Source: Verrucomicrobiales bacterium
GTDB taxonomy: Bacteria > Verrucomicrobiota > Verrucomicrobiia > Limisphaerales > UBA1100
Direction: 5' to 3'
NCBI GenBank assembly: GCA_003517285.1
Contig: DPAW01000076.1
Location: forward strand, 1 to 7,949
DNA: 7,949 bases
The translations under genes were made by a program, and so were the position numbers. Below are positions 1-7,840 of this stretch, piece after piece. Below the pieces are notes generated by a model that was not told where the DNA came from, made no database searches, and saw only the letters and a list, made by a program, of their open reading frames with translations. Positions within the stretch are counted from its first letter, which is position 1; every line of letters starts with the position of its first letter.

Positions 1-1662
1 GTCTACCGCTTGTTCTACGACACTGTAAAGGGTGGGGATTATCGTTCTCGCGAGGCTAATGTCTATCGCCTTGCGCAGGTCAGTGTGAACATCATCGACC
101 AATGTGCTGCACAAGGTGTTCCATTCGCACGTGAATATGGCGGTCTTCTCGCTAATCGTTCCTTTGGTGGAGCACAGGTTAGTCGTACCTTTTACGCCCG
201 AGGCCAGACTGGGCAGCAGCTACTACTCGGTGCCTACTCTGCGCTCAGCCGACAGATTGGTCTTGGAAAAGTAAAGATGCATACCCGCACAGAGTTGCTT
301 GATGTCGTTCTGATTGACGGTCAAGCGAAGGGAATCGTTGTGCGGAATATGGTTACGGGCGAAATCAGCCGGCATTCGGCGCATGCTGTTGTTTTGGCTA
401 CGGGAGGTTACGGCAACGTCTTCTATCTCTCAACAAACGCCATGGGCTGCAATGTGACAGCGACCCATCGGGCCTACAAACGTGGGGCGGCCTTTGCGAA
501 TCCGTGTTACACACAGATTCACCCAACCTGCATTCCTGTGAGTGGAGATCATCAAAGTAAGCTTACTCTAATGAGTGAATCATTGCGAAATGATGGCCGT
601 GTTTGGGTTCCAAAAAGTCCTGGTATTTCCGAAAAAATTCGAAATGGGGAGTTGCAGCCCAGCAACGTACCAGAGGCGGAGCGTGATTACTATTTGGAAC
701 GCAAATACCCAAGTTTTGGAAATCTGGTGCCTCGAGACGTGGCCTCTAGAAATTCTAAAGAAGTTTGCGACGAGGGTCGAGGAGTCGTTTCCTCCGGGTT
801 GGGAGTTTATTTAGATTTTTCCGATTCAATTAATCGTATGGGAGAAGCCGCAGTACGTGAACGATATGGTAATCTTTTTGACATGTACGAAAAAATCACC
901 GGATCGAACGCTTATCAAAATCCGATGACCATTTACCCTGCGGTACACTACACGATGGGCGGTTTGTGGGTTGATTACAACTTGATGAGCAATGTTCCTG
1001 GTCTATTCGCAATTGGAGAGGCTAATTTTTCTGACCACGGTGCTAACCGATTGGGTGCAAGTGCACTTATGCAAGGCTTGGCCGATGGATACTTTGTGCT
1101 TCCTTACACAATTGGTGAGTATTTAGCCGAGTCGGGATGGGGTGACTGTCCAAATATAGAAAGCTCAGAATTTTTAGATGCTGAGAAAGCAGTGCGTAAC
1201 CGCATCAATAAGCTTTTATCTATTAAAGGTAAGCGCACGCCAACTTCATTCCACCGTGAACTTGGAAAGATCATGTGGGAAAATTGTGGCATGTCCAGAA
1301 ATGAATCTGGATTGAAAAGCGCCATTAGTAAACTTTCAGAGTTGCGGGAGGAGTTTTGGGGAAACCTCAATGTTCCAGGCGAAAAAGAGTCACTGAATCA
1401 GAGTTTGGAACTTGCCGGGCGAGTCTCCGATTTTCTTGAATTTGGGCAGTTAATGTGTCGAGACGCTTTGCAACGCGAAGAGTCGTGTGGCGGTCATTTC
1501 CGCGAGGAACATTCAACTCCTGAAGGTGAAGCCAAAAGAGATGACGAAAACTTTGCGTTCGTGGGAGCATGGGAGCATAAGGGTGATGGCAATGAGCCTG
1601 TGTTACACAAGGAAGCCCTAGAGTATGAGGAAGTAAAAATGACCCAGCGGAGTTATAAGTAA
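1..1662 (+). CDS. sdhA: Succinate dehydrogenase/fumarate reductase flavoprotein subunit, 5'-truncated by window edge
   Basis: Flavoprotein subunit of complex II: it oxidises succinate to fumarate (or the reverse) with FAD and passes electrons to the iron-sulfur subunit on the cytoplasmic face of the membrane. The frame is open from base 1 (V-Y-R-L-F-Y-D); the TTG at base 10 is an internal codon, not the start. 553 codons are present. Roughly the first 90-100 residues, with the FAD dinucleotide fold start and the flavin-linking His region, lie outside (estimate from family length). Visible family signatures, counting from base 1: FARGQ-type segment [27 protein letters not shown] with His174; the catalytic-Arg motif RDVASR at 245-250; PAVHYTMGG with His316; and [16 protein letters not shown] at 339-354. 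The C-terminal helical domain ends with the usual [13 protein letters not shown] and FAFVGAWEH blocks. Sequence flavour is the Bacteroidetes/B. subtilis-like class, which pairs with a single di-heme cytochrome b subunit; that gene would be upstream. The stop overlaps the sdhB start (TAATG). Confidence 0.96.
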   Translation, partial: VYRLFYDTVKGGDYRSREANVYRLAQVSVNIIDQCAAQGVPFAREYGGLLANRSFGGAQVSRTFYARGQTGQQLLLGAYSALSRQIGLGKVKMHTRTELLDVVLIDGQAKGIVVRNMVTGEISRHSAHAVVLATGGYGNVFYLSTNAMGCNVTATHRAYKRGAAFANPCYTQIHPTCIPVSGDHQSKLTLMSESLRNDGRVWVPKSPGISEKIRNGELQPSNVPEAERDYYLERKYPSFGNLVPRDVASRNSKEVCDEGRGVVSSGLGVYLDFSDSINRMGEAAVRERYGNLFDMYEKITGSNAYQNPMTIYPAVHYTMGGLWVDYNLMSNVPGLFAIGEANFSDHGANRLGASALMQGLADGYFVLPYTIGEYLAESGWGDCPNIESSEFLDAEKAVRNRINKLLSIKGKRTPTSFHRELGKIMWENCGMSRNESGLKSAISKLSELREEFWGNLNVPGEKESLNQSLELAGRVSDFLEFGQLMCRDALQREESCGGHFREEHSTPEGEAKRDDENFAFVGAWEHKGDGNEPVLHKEALEYEEVKMTQRSYK

Positions 1663-2426
1663 TGGGTAAATTGCTTAACTTAAAACTAAGAGTCTGGCGG
1701 CAAGACAACGCTGAGGATTCAGGTCGTTTCGAGGAGTATGATGCCAAGGGCGTTGACACTGATATGTCGTTTCTTGAAATGCTCGACGTAGTGAATGAGG
1801 ATCTGCTTGAGGATGGCAAGGAACCTATTGCTTTCGATTCTGATTGCCGTGAGGGTATTTGTGGTACTTGTTCCATGGTAATTAATGGCACCCCACATGG
1901 CGGGCAGAAAGGGACGACTGCCTGTCAATTACATATGCGTCAATTTAGCGATGGCATGACTATTACTATTGAGCCCTGGCGGGCTTCAGCATTTCCGGTG
2001 GAGCGAGATCTTGTTGTGAATCGGTCAGCATTTGATCGCATCCAGCAGTCGGGAGGTTTTATAAGCGTGCGTTCGGGTAGTGTGCCGGATGCCAATGCAA
2101 CGCCGGTTGCAAAAGAGGATGCTGATTTAGCTATGGATGCTGCTCAGTGTATCGGATGTGGTGCTTGTGTGGCTGCATGTAAAAACGCTAGTGCAATGCT
2201 CTTTGTTGCCGCAAAGCTATCTCACCTTAGTTTAGTGCCGCAGGGCCAACCAGAACGGGAGCGCAGGGCACTTGCGATGGTACAGAAAATGGATGAAGAA
2301 GGCTTCGGAAGTTGTACGGTTACCGGATCTTGCGAAGCAGTTTGCCCGAAGGAAATCTCGCTGGACTTCATCGCGCGTATGAACCGTGAATATGGTATGG
2401 CGTTGATCAAAAAAGGAACTGTTTAA
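1662..2426 (+). CDS. sdhB: Succinate dehydrogenase/fumarate reductase iron-sulfur subunit
   Basis: Electron-transfer subunit of complex II, 254 residues and apparently full length. It carries electrons from the SdhA flavin to quinone in the membrane. The N-terminal ferredoxin domain has the [2Fe-2S] ligands Cys62, Cys67, Cys70 and Cys88 (motif [10 protein letters not shown]). The C-terminal domain has [11 protein letters not shown] (Cys163, 166, 169, 173) and later Cys218, Cys224 and Cys228-Pro, which together supply the [4Fe-4S] and [3Fe-4S] clusters as in the family. The ATG shares its A with the sdhA stop codon (TAATG), implying translational coupling, and a GGAG at 1649-1652 sits 9 bases upstream, which supports this start. 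All expected cluster cysteines are present, so the enzyme looks functional. Codon usage matches sdhA (many A/T-ending codons) and differs from the next gene. Confidence 0.97.
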   Translation: MGKLLNLKLRVWRQDNAEDSGRFEEYDAKGVDTDMSFLEMLDVVNEDLLEDGKEPIAFDSDCREGICGTCSMVINGTPHGGQKGTTACQLHMRQFSDGMTITIEPWRASAFPVERDLVVNRSAFDRIQQSGGFISVRSGSVPDANATPVAKEDADLAMDAAQCIGCGACVAACKNASAMLFVAAKLSHLSLVPQGQPERERRALAMVQKMDEEGFGSCTVTGSCEAVCPKEISLDFIARMNREYGMALIKKGTV

Positions 2427-2467
2427 TTTTCATTTGCTAATGGGGCGTCAGGGCGTAGCCTTTCTAG

Positions 2468-3766
2468 ATGCCTATGAAAACGTCACTTACCCGTCGTCAA
2501 TTCGTGGGCAGCACCGCTGCTGCCTCACTTGTTTTTCCGGCTATTCTTAAGGCTAAGGATACCCAAAGGAAAATCGTCACCGGTGTGATCGGCCTGAGCC
2601 GCGGCATGGGGCACGCGATTAAGTATCTTGAGGCCTCCAACTGTGAGGTCGCGTATTTGTGTGACGTGGACAGCCGGCGCGTGGCCAGCGGCATGAACCG
2701 GGCGAAGACGTCGTTAGCGAAATTTCCGCAAACGCAAGATCCGCAGGGCATAGATGATTTCCGGCGCATCCTCGACGATAAATCGATCGATGCGGTGTCC
2801 ATCGCCGCACCGAATTTTTGGCACACACCAATGGCCATCCTCGCGATGGAAGCTGGCAAACATGTGTACGTGGAGAAACCCGCCAGTCACAATGCGCGCG
2901 AAGCCGAGTTGATCGTGGCCGCGGCGAAGAAATACAAGCGCAAGGTGCAGATGGGCAATCAACGCCGCAGCCAGCCGGGTATCATTGAGGGAATCGAGCG
3001 GGTGAAGGCTGGCGAGATTGGGGCGCCGACATTTGCACGCTGCTACTACGGTGGCAGCCGCGGCAGCATCGGTAAGGGCAAGTTTGTTAAGGTGCCCGGG
3101 TGGTTGGGCAAAAAGGGCTGGGAACTCTGGCAGGGCCCGTGTCCGGAGCGGCCGTACAAGGATAACCTCGTGCATTACAACTGGCACTGGCACTGGTTCT
3201 ATGGCGGCGGCGAAATGCAGAATAACGGACCGCACTTCATGGACGTGGCTCGCTGGGGCTTGGAGGTGGATTATCCCGAGCGCGTGACGATGCACGGTGC
3301 GCGCTATCATCATGATGACGATCAGGAAACGCCCGACACGGCGTATGCCACGTACGACTTCGGCAAGGTTGGCATCGGTTGGGATCAAAGCAGCTGCCAT
3401 CCGCGCCGCCAAGAGAAGCGGCCGTTCTGCACCTTCTACGGCAAAGGCGGATCCCTGGAGATTCACGGTGCCGGCTACAAGCAGTTTGATCTCGGTGGCA
3501 AAGAGGTGAAGGCCAATCCCGGCAAATGGGATGATGGCTTTCACTTCGCAAATTTCCTGAACGCCATCCGTACCGATGAACCGCTCAATTCCGAAATCGG
3601 TGATGCCCAGATCAGCACGCAGCTCACGCATCTGGCGAACATCGCCTATCGCACCGGCGGCGCCATCGATGTCGATCCCAAGACCGGTAAGGTGAAGGAC
3701 AATGCCGAGGCCATGGAACAATATTGGGGCCGCGAATACCGCAAGGGTTGGGAGCCGAAGGTGTGA
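2468..3766 (+). CDS. Tat-exported Gfo/Idh/MocA-family oxidoreductase
   Basis: Predicted NAD(P)-dependent sugar or polyol dehydrogenase of the Gfo/Idh/MocA family, 432 residues; substrate unknown. The N-terminus carries a twin-arginine signal, T-R-R-Q-F-V-G at residues 8-14, followed by the hydrophobic stretch A17-L27, so export in folded form is likely. The Rossmann fold starts at about residue 36 with [12 protein letters not shown] (39-50); acidic Asp66 ends the second strand (YLCDVD). The family catalytic Lys is in VEKP (Lys137). The C-terminal domain has [13 protein letters not shown] (247-259) with His256 and Asp259; the usual Asp four residues before the His is Asn252, a variant I recall from planctomycete/verrucomicrobial relatives. 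A Trp/His-rich stretch ([11 protein letters not shown]) precedes it. An in-frame TAG lies directly before the ATG at 2468; the ATG at 2474 would give M-K-T-S-L-T-R-R and is an equally good Tat start. No strong Shine-Dalgarno is visible for either. It lies 41 bases after sdhB, has clearly higher GC, and is probably functionally unrelated to sdh. Confidence 0.92.
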   Translation: MPMKTSLTRRQFVGSTAAASLVFPAILKAKDTQRKIVTGVIGLSRGMGHAIKYLEASNCEVAYLCDVDSRRVASGMNRAKTSLAKFPQTQDPQGIDDFRRILDDKSIDAVSIAAPNFWHTPMAILAMEAGKHVYVEKPASHNAREAELIVAAAKKYKRKVQMGNQRRSQPGIIEGIERVKAGEIGAPTFARCYYGGSRGSIGKGKFVKVPGWLGKKGWELWQGPCPERPYKDNLVHYNWHWHWFYGGGEMQNNGPHFMDVARWGLEVDYPERVTMHGARYHHDDDQETPDTAYATYDFGKVGIGWDQSSCHPRRQEKRPFCTFYGKGGSLEIHGAGYKQFDLGGKEVKANPGKWDDGFHFANFLNAIRTDEPLNSEIGDAQISTQLTHLANIAYRTGGAIDVDPKTGKVKDNAEAMEQYWGREYRKGWEPKV

Positions 3767-3775
3767 CCGGCTAGG

Positions 3776-4126
3776 ATGGCGCTGTTCAAGCCATACAGTC
3801 ACATTGAAGAAACGGACGCATTCGTGGTATACGAATTCCGTACGGGTTTTTTGTATCTGCTGTACGGAATCCTACTGACAATTGGCGTCGGCTATTTCTT
3901 CACCCAGCAAAACCCGATCCGCTGCGGGTACATACAAATACCGCGGGAGTTTGGGGGATGCAACAGGCTACGCCACCGCGTCCATGCAGCGTGTGCAGAG
4001 TTCAGGGTGGTTTTTGTATTGGCCGACCGATTTTTCCCAGCGCCAGCAACGGCTGCACTTAGTCCCTTCGGCCTTAGTGACAGAATAGGCGGCGGCCTCA
4101 GCGCTTGTGTCTTCGGTGAGTTTTAA
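3776..4126 (+). CDS. Possible small membrane protein, or 5' remnant of a truncated gene
   Basis: An open frame of 116 codons begins with ATG 9 bases after the oxidoreductase stop. Its first part looks protein-like: a polar N-terminus (MALFKPYSHIEETDAFVVYE) and one convincing membrane segment at about residues 24-42 (GFLYLLYGILLTIGVGYFF). After about residue 45 the character is lost. From residue 65 on the frame is simply antisense to the 3' end of ileS, giving an arginine/cysteine/alanine-rich tail typical of a shadow frame. I do not recognise the family. Either a short protein really reads across the convergent ileS end, or this is the start of a larger membrane protein whose remainder was deleted. 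No clear Shine-Dalgarno: AAGG at 3758-3761 is 14 bases away and TAGG is too close. Treat only 3776 to about 3910 as possibly real coding sequence. Confidence 0.35.
   Translation: MALFKPYSHIEETDAFVVYEFRTGFLYLLYGILLTIGVGYFFTQQNPIRCGYIQIPREFGGCNRLRHRVHAACAEFRVVFVLADRFFPAPATAALSPFGLSDRIGGGLSACVFGEF
3912..3929 (-). terminator. Weak candidate terminator downstream of ileS
   Basis: On the minus strand, about 40 bases past the ileS stop, ACCCG (3929-3925) can pair with CGGGT (3916-3912) around an 8-base loop, followed by a short T run (positions 3911-3909 complement). The stem is only 5 bp and an overlapping alternative hairpin (bulged GCGGgTA/TACCGC, 3924-3942) competes, so this is a weak call made mainly because an operon end is expected here. 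Confidence 0.2.
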
Positions 4127-6781
4127 TTGGGAGATATTGATTAATTCGCGCAGTGTTTCGGCGTGGGCTTGGGCTGTTTTCAGTGCTTCGGGATTGGCCG
4201 TTACGGTAACCCGGGCTTCAAGGGCTTTGCCGATGAGTTTTTCCTGACGCGCCTTTTCTAGTTCCGCAAGCGCAGGTTCGCGCAGGGCAAAGAGATTTTC
4301 CCAATCAGCGCGTTCCTCATCGGTAAGATTTAGGCGTTCCTCGGGCCAATCGGCAAGGTGTACAGAATCAGCTTTGTCGCCAGGGAGAAATTCCCAGGCT
4401 TCCTCGGAAGTGAACACGCAGATAGGCGCGAGCATGCGAGCAAGGCCGGAACAGAGGCGTAGCAGAGTGGTTTGAGTGGCGCGCCGGCGTGGCGAATCAG
4501 CGGCATCAGCATAAAGGCGATCCTTCACGCAATCGTGGTAGACTGATGAAAGTTCCACGGAAACGAACTGGCTGATGCGCTGGTATACCACGTGATATTC
4601 AAATCGTTCGTAGGCTTCAGTGACATCGCCTTGCATGGTAGTGAATTGATCAAGTATCCAGCGATCCAGCGGCGTCAGTTCGGAATCGGGCACGGTATGT
4701 TGGGTTGGATCAAAATCGTATAGGTTGCTGAGCTGATAGCGTAGGGCGTTGCGCAGGTTGCGATAGGTTTCAGCGACCTTTTTGATGCGCTCATTGCTGA
4801 CGGTGATATCGTTACGAAAATCCTGTGAGGCTACCCATAGTCGCACGATGTCCACGCCATACTCGCCGACGTAGGCCTCGCTGGTCTGCGGTTTGGCATA
4901 GCCGCCTTGGCCCTGTTTGCTCTTGGAAATTTTTTCGCGATCAGCATCGACCATGAAACCGTGCGTCAGCACTGTCTTGAACGGCGGCGCACCATTACCG
5001 GCGAGCGAAAGCAGCAGCGAGCTTTGGAACCAACCGCGATGCTGGTCGCTACCCTCGAGATAGACATCGGCTTGCCAGTTATCTAAGCCTTTCTTTTCGG
5101 CATGATGCAGCTCAGGCCGCTGCATGATCACCGAGCGTGAGCTGGAACCGGAATCGATCCATACATCGAGTGTGTCCATCGATTTACCGTCGGGCTCGGG
5201 GCCTTCCCAGTCAGCGGGCTTTACGTCGGCCCAGAGGGCAGCTGTGTCACGTTCGAACCAGACATTGGAGCCGTGTTCTTCAATGAGCGCAGCCGTGGTG
5301 CGCACAATGCGGGCATCGAGGATCGGCACAGTGCCGGCATAAAACGCCGGGATCGGCACGCCCCAGGTGCGTTGGCGGCTGATGCACCAATCGGGTCGGC
5401 CTTCCACCGCACCTTCGATCCGGTTCTGGCCCCAGCCGGGCACCCAGTTCACTTCGTTGATGGCGGCGAGCGCTTGTTGACGAAAATTCTCGTGATCGAT
5501 CTTGATGAACCATTGATCCATCGCCCGGAAAATCACCGGCGTCTTGCTGCGCCAACAGTGCGGGTAGCTGTGCGAATACTTTTCGTGATGCACCAGTCGA
5601 TTGAGCCGGCGCAGGAGCGCAAGCACGGCTTCGTTGGCTTCGCTGGTACCGTTCTTTTCGAGAATGGATTGGCCGACCAGCTCCGCGGGCATCTGTGCTT
5701 CGGCCGGCAGATCATCGGTGTGCGCGAGTTTGCCGGCGTCATCGACCGGCGAATAAATGGGCAGGCCGTTCTGGCTGCCGAGACCGTAATCCTCCAGCCC
5801 GTGCCCGGGCGCGATGTGCACGAACCCGGAGCCAGTGCTGTTCTCCACAAACGTATCGCCGGCCAGCACGGGGCCGGTCTTGTCGATGAACGGATGCACG
5901 TAACGCAACTCGCCCAGTTCCGCGCCGGAAATTTCCCCGAGCGTCTCGACATTCTCCCAGCCGCACGTCTCGGCCACCTTGGGCAGCAGCGTTCTTTCGA
6001 GCAGATACGTTTCTGTGCCCACCTTTGCGCGCACGTAGGTGAACTGTGAATTGTACGCCACGGCGAGGTTGGCCGGAAGTGTCCAGGGCGTGGTGGTCCA
6101 GATGATCAGGAATGTGTCGTCTTGGCCTTCCACCGGGCACTTCACAAAAATCGATTGGCTGACGTGATCAGCGTACTCCACTTCGGCTTCGGCCAACGCC
6201 GTGCGGCAGGGAATGCTCCAGTACACGGGCTTTTTGCCACGATAGACAAAACCCTTTTCAACGATATCCGCAAAGAGCCGCAGCTCATCAGCCTCATATT
6301 TTTTGTCGAGCGTGAGGTACGGATTTTCCCAGTCGCCAAACACGCCAAGGCGCTTGAACTGGGTGCGTTGGTGATCGATGTACTTGCGCGCGTAGGCTTC
6401 GCATTCGCGGCGTATTTCCGCCGGGCTGGCATCCTCGCGGCCCGCCTTGCGCAGCTCCTGTACCACCTTGAATTCAATTGGCAATCCGTGACAATCCCAG
6501 CCCGGCACATACGGCACATTCTTGCCGCGCATTGTCTGGAATTTCAGGATGGCATCCTTGAGAATCTTGTTGAGCGCCGTGCCGATGTGCACATCGCCGT
6601 TGGCAAAGGGCGGACCGTCGTGCAGCACAAAGGTTTCCTCGGCTTGCGCGTGGCGCTCCTGAATGCGGGCGTGCAAATCCTCTGCATACCATTGCTCAAG
6701 CCGTTGTGGCTCACGCTCCACCAGACTGGCTTTCATGGGAAAACCGGTCTGTGGCAGGTTCAGCGTGTCTTTGTAATTCAT
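3968..6781 (-). CDS. ileS: Isoleucyl-tRNA synthetase (bacterial type 1) with HIGT instead of HIGH
   Basis: Class I synthetase that charges tRNA-Ile with isoleucine and hydrolyses mischarged valine; cytosolic and essential. The chosen ATG (6781-6779) gives 937 residues starting MNYKDTLNLPQTGFPM, which matches the usual IleRS N-terminus. The frame continues 9 codons upstream to a TTG, but those residues have no family character. Domains in order: HDGPPFANGDVHIGT with the first signature at 65-68, reading H-I-G-T; PGWDCHGLPIE; the CP1 editing domain with WTTTPWTLPAN and APGHGLEDY; WCISRQRTWGVPIP; WIDSGSS; EGSDQHRGW; the second signature KISKS at 617-621, followed by a KQGQGGYAKPQT insertion; the helical anticodon-binding region; and a C-terminal zinc knuckle (Cys909, Cys912, Cys929, Cys932). 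Length and the zinc finger place it with bacterial type 1 enzymes, close to E. coli length. No strong Shine-Dalgarno is visible. Probably last gene of a minus-strand operon, 42 bases after ogt. Confidence 0.97.
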   Translation of the reverse strand: MNYKDTLNLPQTGFPMKASLVEREPQRLEQWYAEDLHARIQERHAQAEETFVLHDGPPFANGDVHIGTALNKILKDAILKFQTMRGKNVPYVPGWDCHGLPIEFKVVQELRKAGREDASPAEIRRECEAYARKYIDHQRTQFKRLGVFGDWENPYLTLDKKYEADELRLFADIVEKGFVYRGKKPVYWSIPCRTALAEAEVEYADHVSQSIFVKCPVEGQDDTFLIIWTTTPWTLPANLAVAYNSQFTYVRAKVGTETYLLERTLLPKVAETCGWENVETLGEISGAELGELRYVHPFIDKTGPVLAGDTFVENSTGSGFVHIAPGHGLEDYGLGSQNGLPIYSPVDDAGKLAHTDDLPAEAQMPAELVGQSILEKNGTSEANEAVLALLRRLNRLVHHEKYSHSYPHCWRSKTPVIFRAMDQWFIKIDHENFRQQALAAINEVNWVPGWGQNRIEGAVEGRPDWCISRQRTWGVPIPAFYAGTVPILDARIVRTTAALIEEHGSNVWFERDTAALWADVKPADWEGPEPDGKSMDTLDVWIDSGSSSRSVIMQRPELHHAEKKGLDNWQADVYLEGSDQHRGWFQSSLLLSLAGNGAPPFKTVLTHGFMVDADREKISKSKQGQGGYAKPQTSEAYVGEYGVDIVRLWVASQDFRNDITVSNERIKKVAETYRNLRNALRYQLSNLYDFDPTQHTVPDSELTPLDRWILDQFTTMQGDVTEAYERFEYHVVYQRISQFVSVELSSVYHDCVKDRLYADAADSPRRRATQTTLLRLCSGLARMLAPICVFTSEEAWEFLPGDKADSVHLADWPEERLNLTDEERADWENLFALREPALAELEKARQEKLIGKALEARVTVTANPEALKTAQAHAETLRELINISQLKLTEDTSAEAAAYSVTKAEGTKCSRCWRWEKSVGQYKNHPELCTRCMDAVA

Positions 6782-6823
6782 GCCCGACAAAGGCGGGGAC
6801 GCTATCAATCGCGCGGTAGCGTG

Positions 6824-7306
6824 TCAATGAAGCGGCAGCTCAATGCCCTCGATGCGTAGCAGGCGGATCTTCCATTTCATACCGCCGGAAAAGCCTGTAA
6901 GACTGCCGTTGACCCCCACCACCCGGTGGCAGGGCACAATCACCGGGATCGGGTTGGCCCCGCAGGCCCCGCCGACAGCCCGCGCGGCCTTGGGTTGATT
7001 GAGCTGATAGGCGAGATCGCCATAGGTCTGCAACGTGCCGCCGGGAATGGCCAGGAGCAGATTCCAAACCGCCTGCCGAAAAGCTGTGCCGGCGGAGAGA
7101 TCGAGCGGCGGTAATGTGCGCGGGGTTTTGCCCTGCAACATCGTGTGCAATGCCGAGGTCGTTTGGCGCAGCCACTTGGCGGGTGGATTAATGGCGTCCG
7201 CCACCGGGGCCACCTTTGCCCGGGGAAACTGAAGCCGCGCCAGACCGGTCTCGGTGAACTGCGCGCGAAACGGTCCCAGCTCGGATTCAATGAGGGCGGA
7301 TTTCAC
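6824..7306 (-). CDS. ogt: Methylated-DNA-protein cysteine methyltransferase (Ogt/MGMT type)
   Basis: Single-turnover DNA repair protein that moves the methyl group from O6-methylguanine (and O4-methylthymine in this family) to its own cysteine. It has 160 residues, the usual size of a stand-alone Ogt with no Ada regulatory domain. Residues 1 to about 70 form the divergent N-terminal domain. The conserved C-terminal domain starts near TAFRQAVWNLLLAIPGG (74-90), then TYGDLA with Tyr95, the arginine-finger helix RAVGGACGANPIP (109-121), the active site PCHRVV with Cys126 and His127, and the closing GFSGGMKWKIRLL. All catalytic elements are intact. The start is GTG; an in-frame TAG four codons upstream means no earlier start is possible. 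No clear Shine-Dalgarno is visible. It sits 45 bases after the coiled-coil gene and 42 bases before ileS, all on the same strand. Confidence 0.95.
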   Translation of the reverse strand: MKSALIESELGPFRAQFTETGLARLQFPRAKVAPVADAINPPAKWLRQTTSALHTMLQGKTPRTLPPLDLSAGTAFRQAVWNLLLAIPGGTLQTYGDLAYQLNQPKAARAVGGACGANPIPVIVPCHRVVGVNGSLTGFSGGMKWKIRLLRIEGIELPLH

Positions 7307-7351
7307 GGCACCAGGCTATCGCGCGGTCAACGAGCCGCAAGCCAAACCGGT

Positions 7352-7834
7352 TTACAACTGCGGAATGAGCAGGCTGAGAATGCTCCAGAGCATGGCGATG
7401 AGCACGAGCGTGAGGAGAATAAGGCGGTTGCGGGCTACGCGCGTTTCCTTGCGCAGGGCGGTGTAGCCGTGGTTGCGCCCGGCCGCGAGATAGGTCACCA
7501 GCTTCTCATTGGGCGTCGGCTCCGGCGCCGTGTCCGGTTTCTTCAAACGCTGCCACCATCCATGCAGATCAAATTTCCGCACACCCTGGTCATTATATAG
7601 GCGAGGGGAATCGGGTTCGGGCGGAAATAATTCGGCGGGGGTCGAATCGTTCGAGAGGATGGGATCCTTCGGCAGCGGCGAAGTTTTCTCAAGCTTGGTG
7701 CGGATCTCCGTAGCGTTGCGGGAGGTGGAGACGTGTTCGAGATCGGAAATCTGCTGTTCCAGTCGCTCGATTTGGGAATTCAATTCCCGCGCGCGCAACT
7801 TCATCACATCGGATTTGCCCCCAAACCACCCCAT
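7352..7834 (-). CDS. Uncharacterised coiled-coil protein with C-terminal membrane anchor
   Basis: I do not recognise a named family. The 160-residue protein begins MGWFGGKSDV, followed by a likely coiled coil at about 11-34 (ELNSQIERLEQQISDLE, leucine/isoleucine spacing of heptads). A low-complexity Pro/Ser/Asp/Glu linker spans about 50-82 and again 98-110. A basic amphipathic stretch (KETRVARNR, 129-137) leads directly into one membrane segment at about 138-157 (LILLTLVLIAMLWSILSLLI), leaving only three residues after it. With the positive charges before the segment, the bulk should face the cytoplasm: a tail-anchored topology. The start is ATG with GAAAGG at 7845-7850 ten bases upstream, partly over the stop of the preceding gene, which ends 6 bases away, so translational coupling is likely. 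No enzyme motif is visible; a scaffold or membrane-tethering role is only a guess. Confidence 0.8.
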   Translation of the reverse strand: MGWFGGKSDVMKLRARELNSQIERLEQQISDLEHVSTSRNATEIRTKLEKTSPLPKDPILSNDSTPAELFPPEPDSPRLYNDQGVRKFDLHGWWQRLKKPDTAPEPTPNEKLVTYLAAGRNHGYTALRKETRVARNRLILLTLVLIAMLWSILSLLIPQL

Positions 7835-7840
7835 GAACCC

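Noticed and set aside
1367..1891. Minus-strand open frame of 174 codons across the sdhA/sdhB junction
   Set aside because: Opposes two clearly real, overlapping genes and has no family character.
2443..2456. Direct repeat GGGCGT-CA-GGGCGT before the oxidoreductase start
   Set aside because: Only two 6-base copies, with no recognisable promoter or regulator context.
2714..3802. Long minus-strand open frame (362 codons) opposite the oxidoreductase gene
   Set aside because: The plus-strand protein is complete with clear family motifs; the antisense product is Ala/Arg/His/Ile-rich with no motif, as expected from GC-rich codon structure.
5273..6049. Plus-strand open frame of 258 codons inside ileS
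   Set aside because: Entirely antisense to well-conserved IleRS editing-domain sequence and without recognisable motifs.
6122..6859. Plus-strand open frame of 245 codons opposite the ileS 5' end
   Set aside because: Antisense shadow of the IleRS N-terminal half and the end of ogt; composition unlike a real protein.
7344..7353. Perfect 10-base palindrome AAACCGGTTT at the end of the coiled-coil gene
   Set aside because: No loop or T run to make a terminator and no second copy to suggest an operator; such short palindromes arise by chance.
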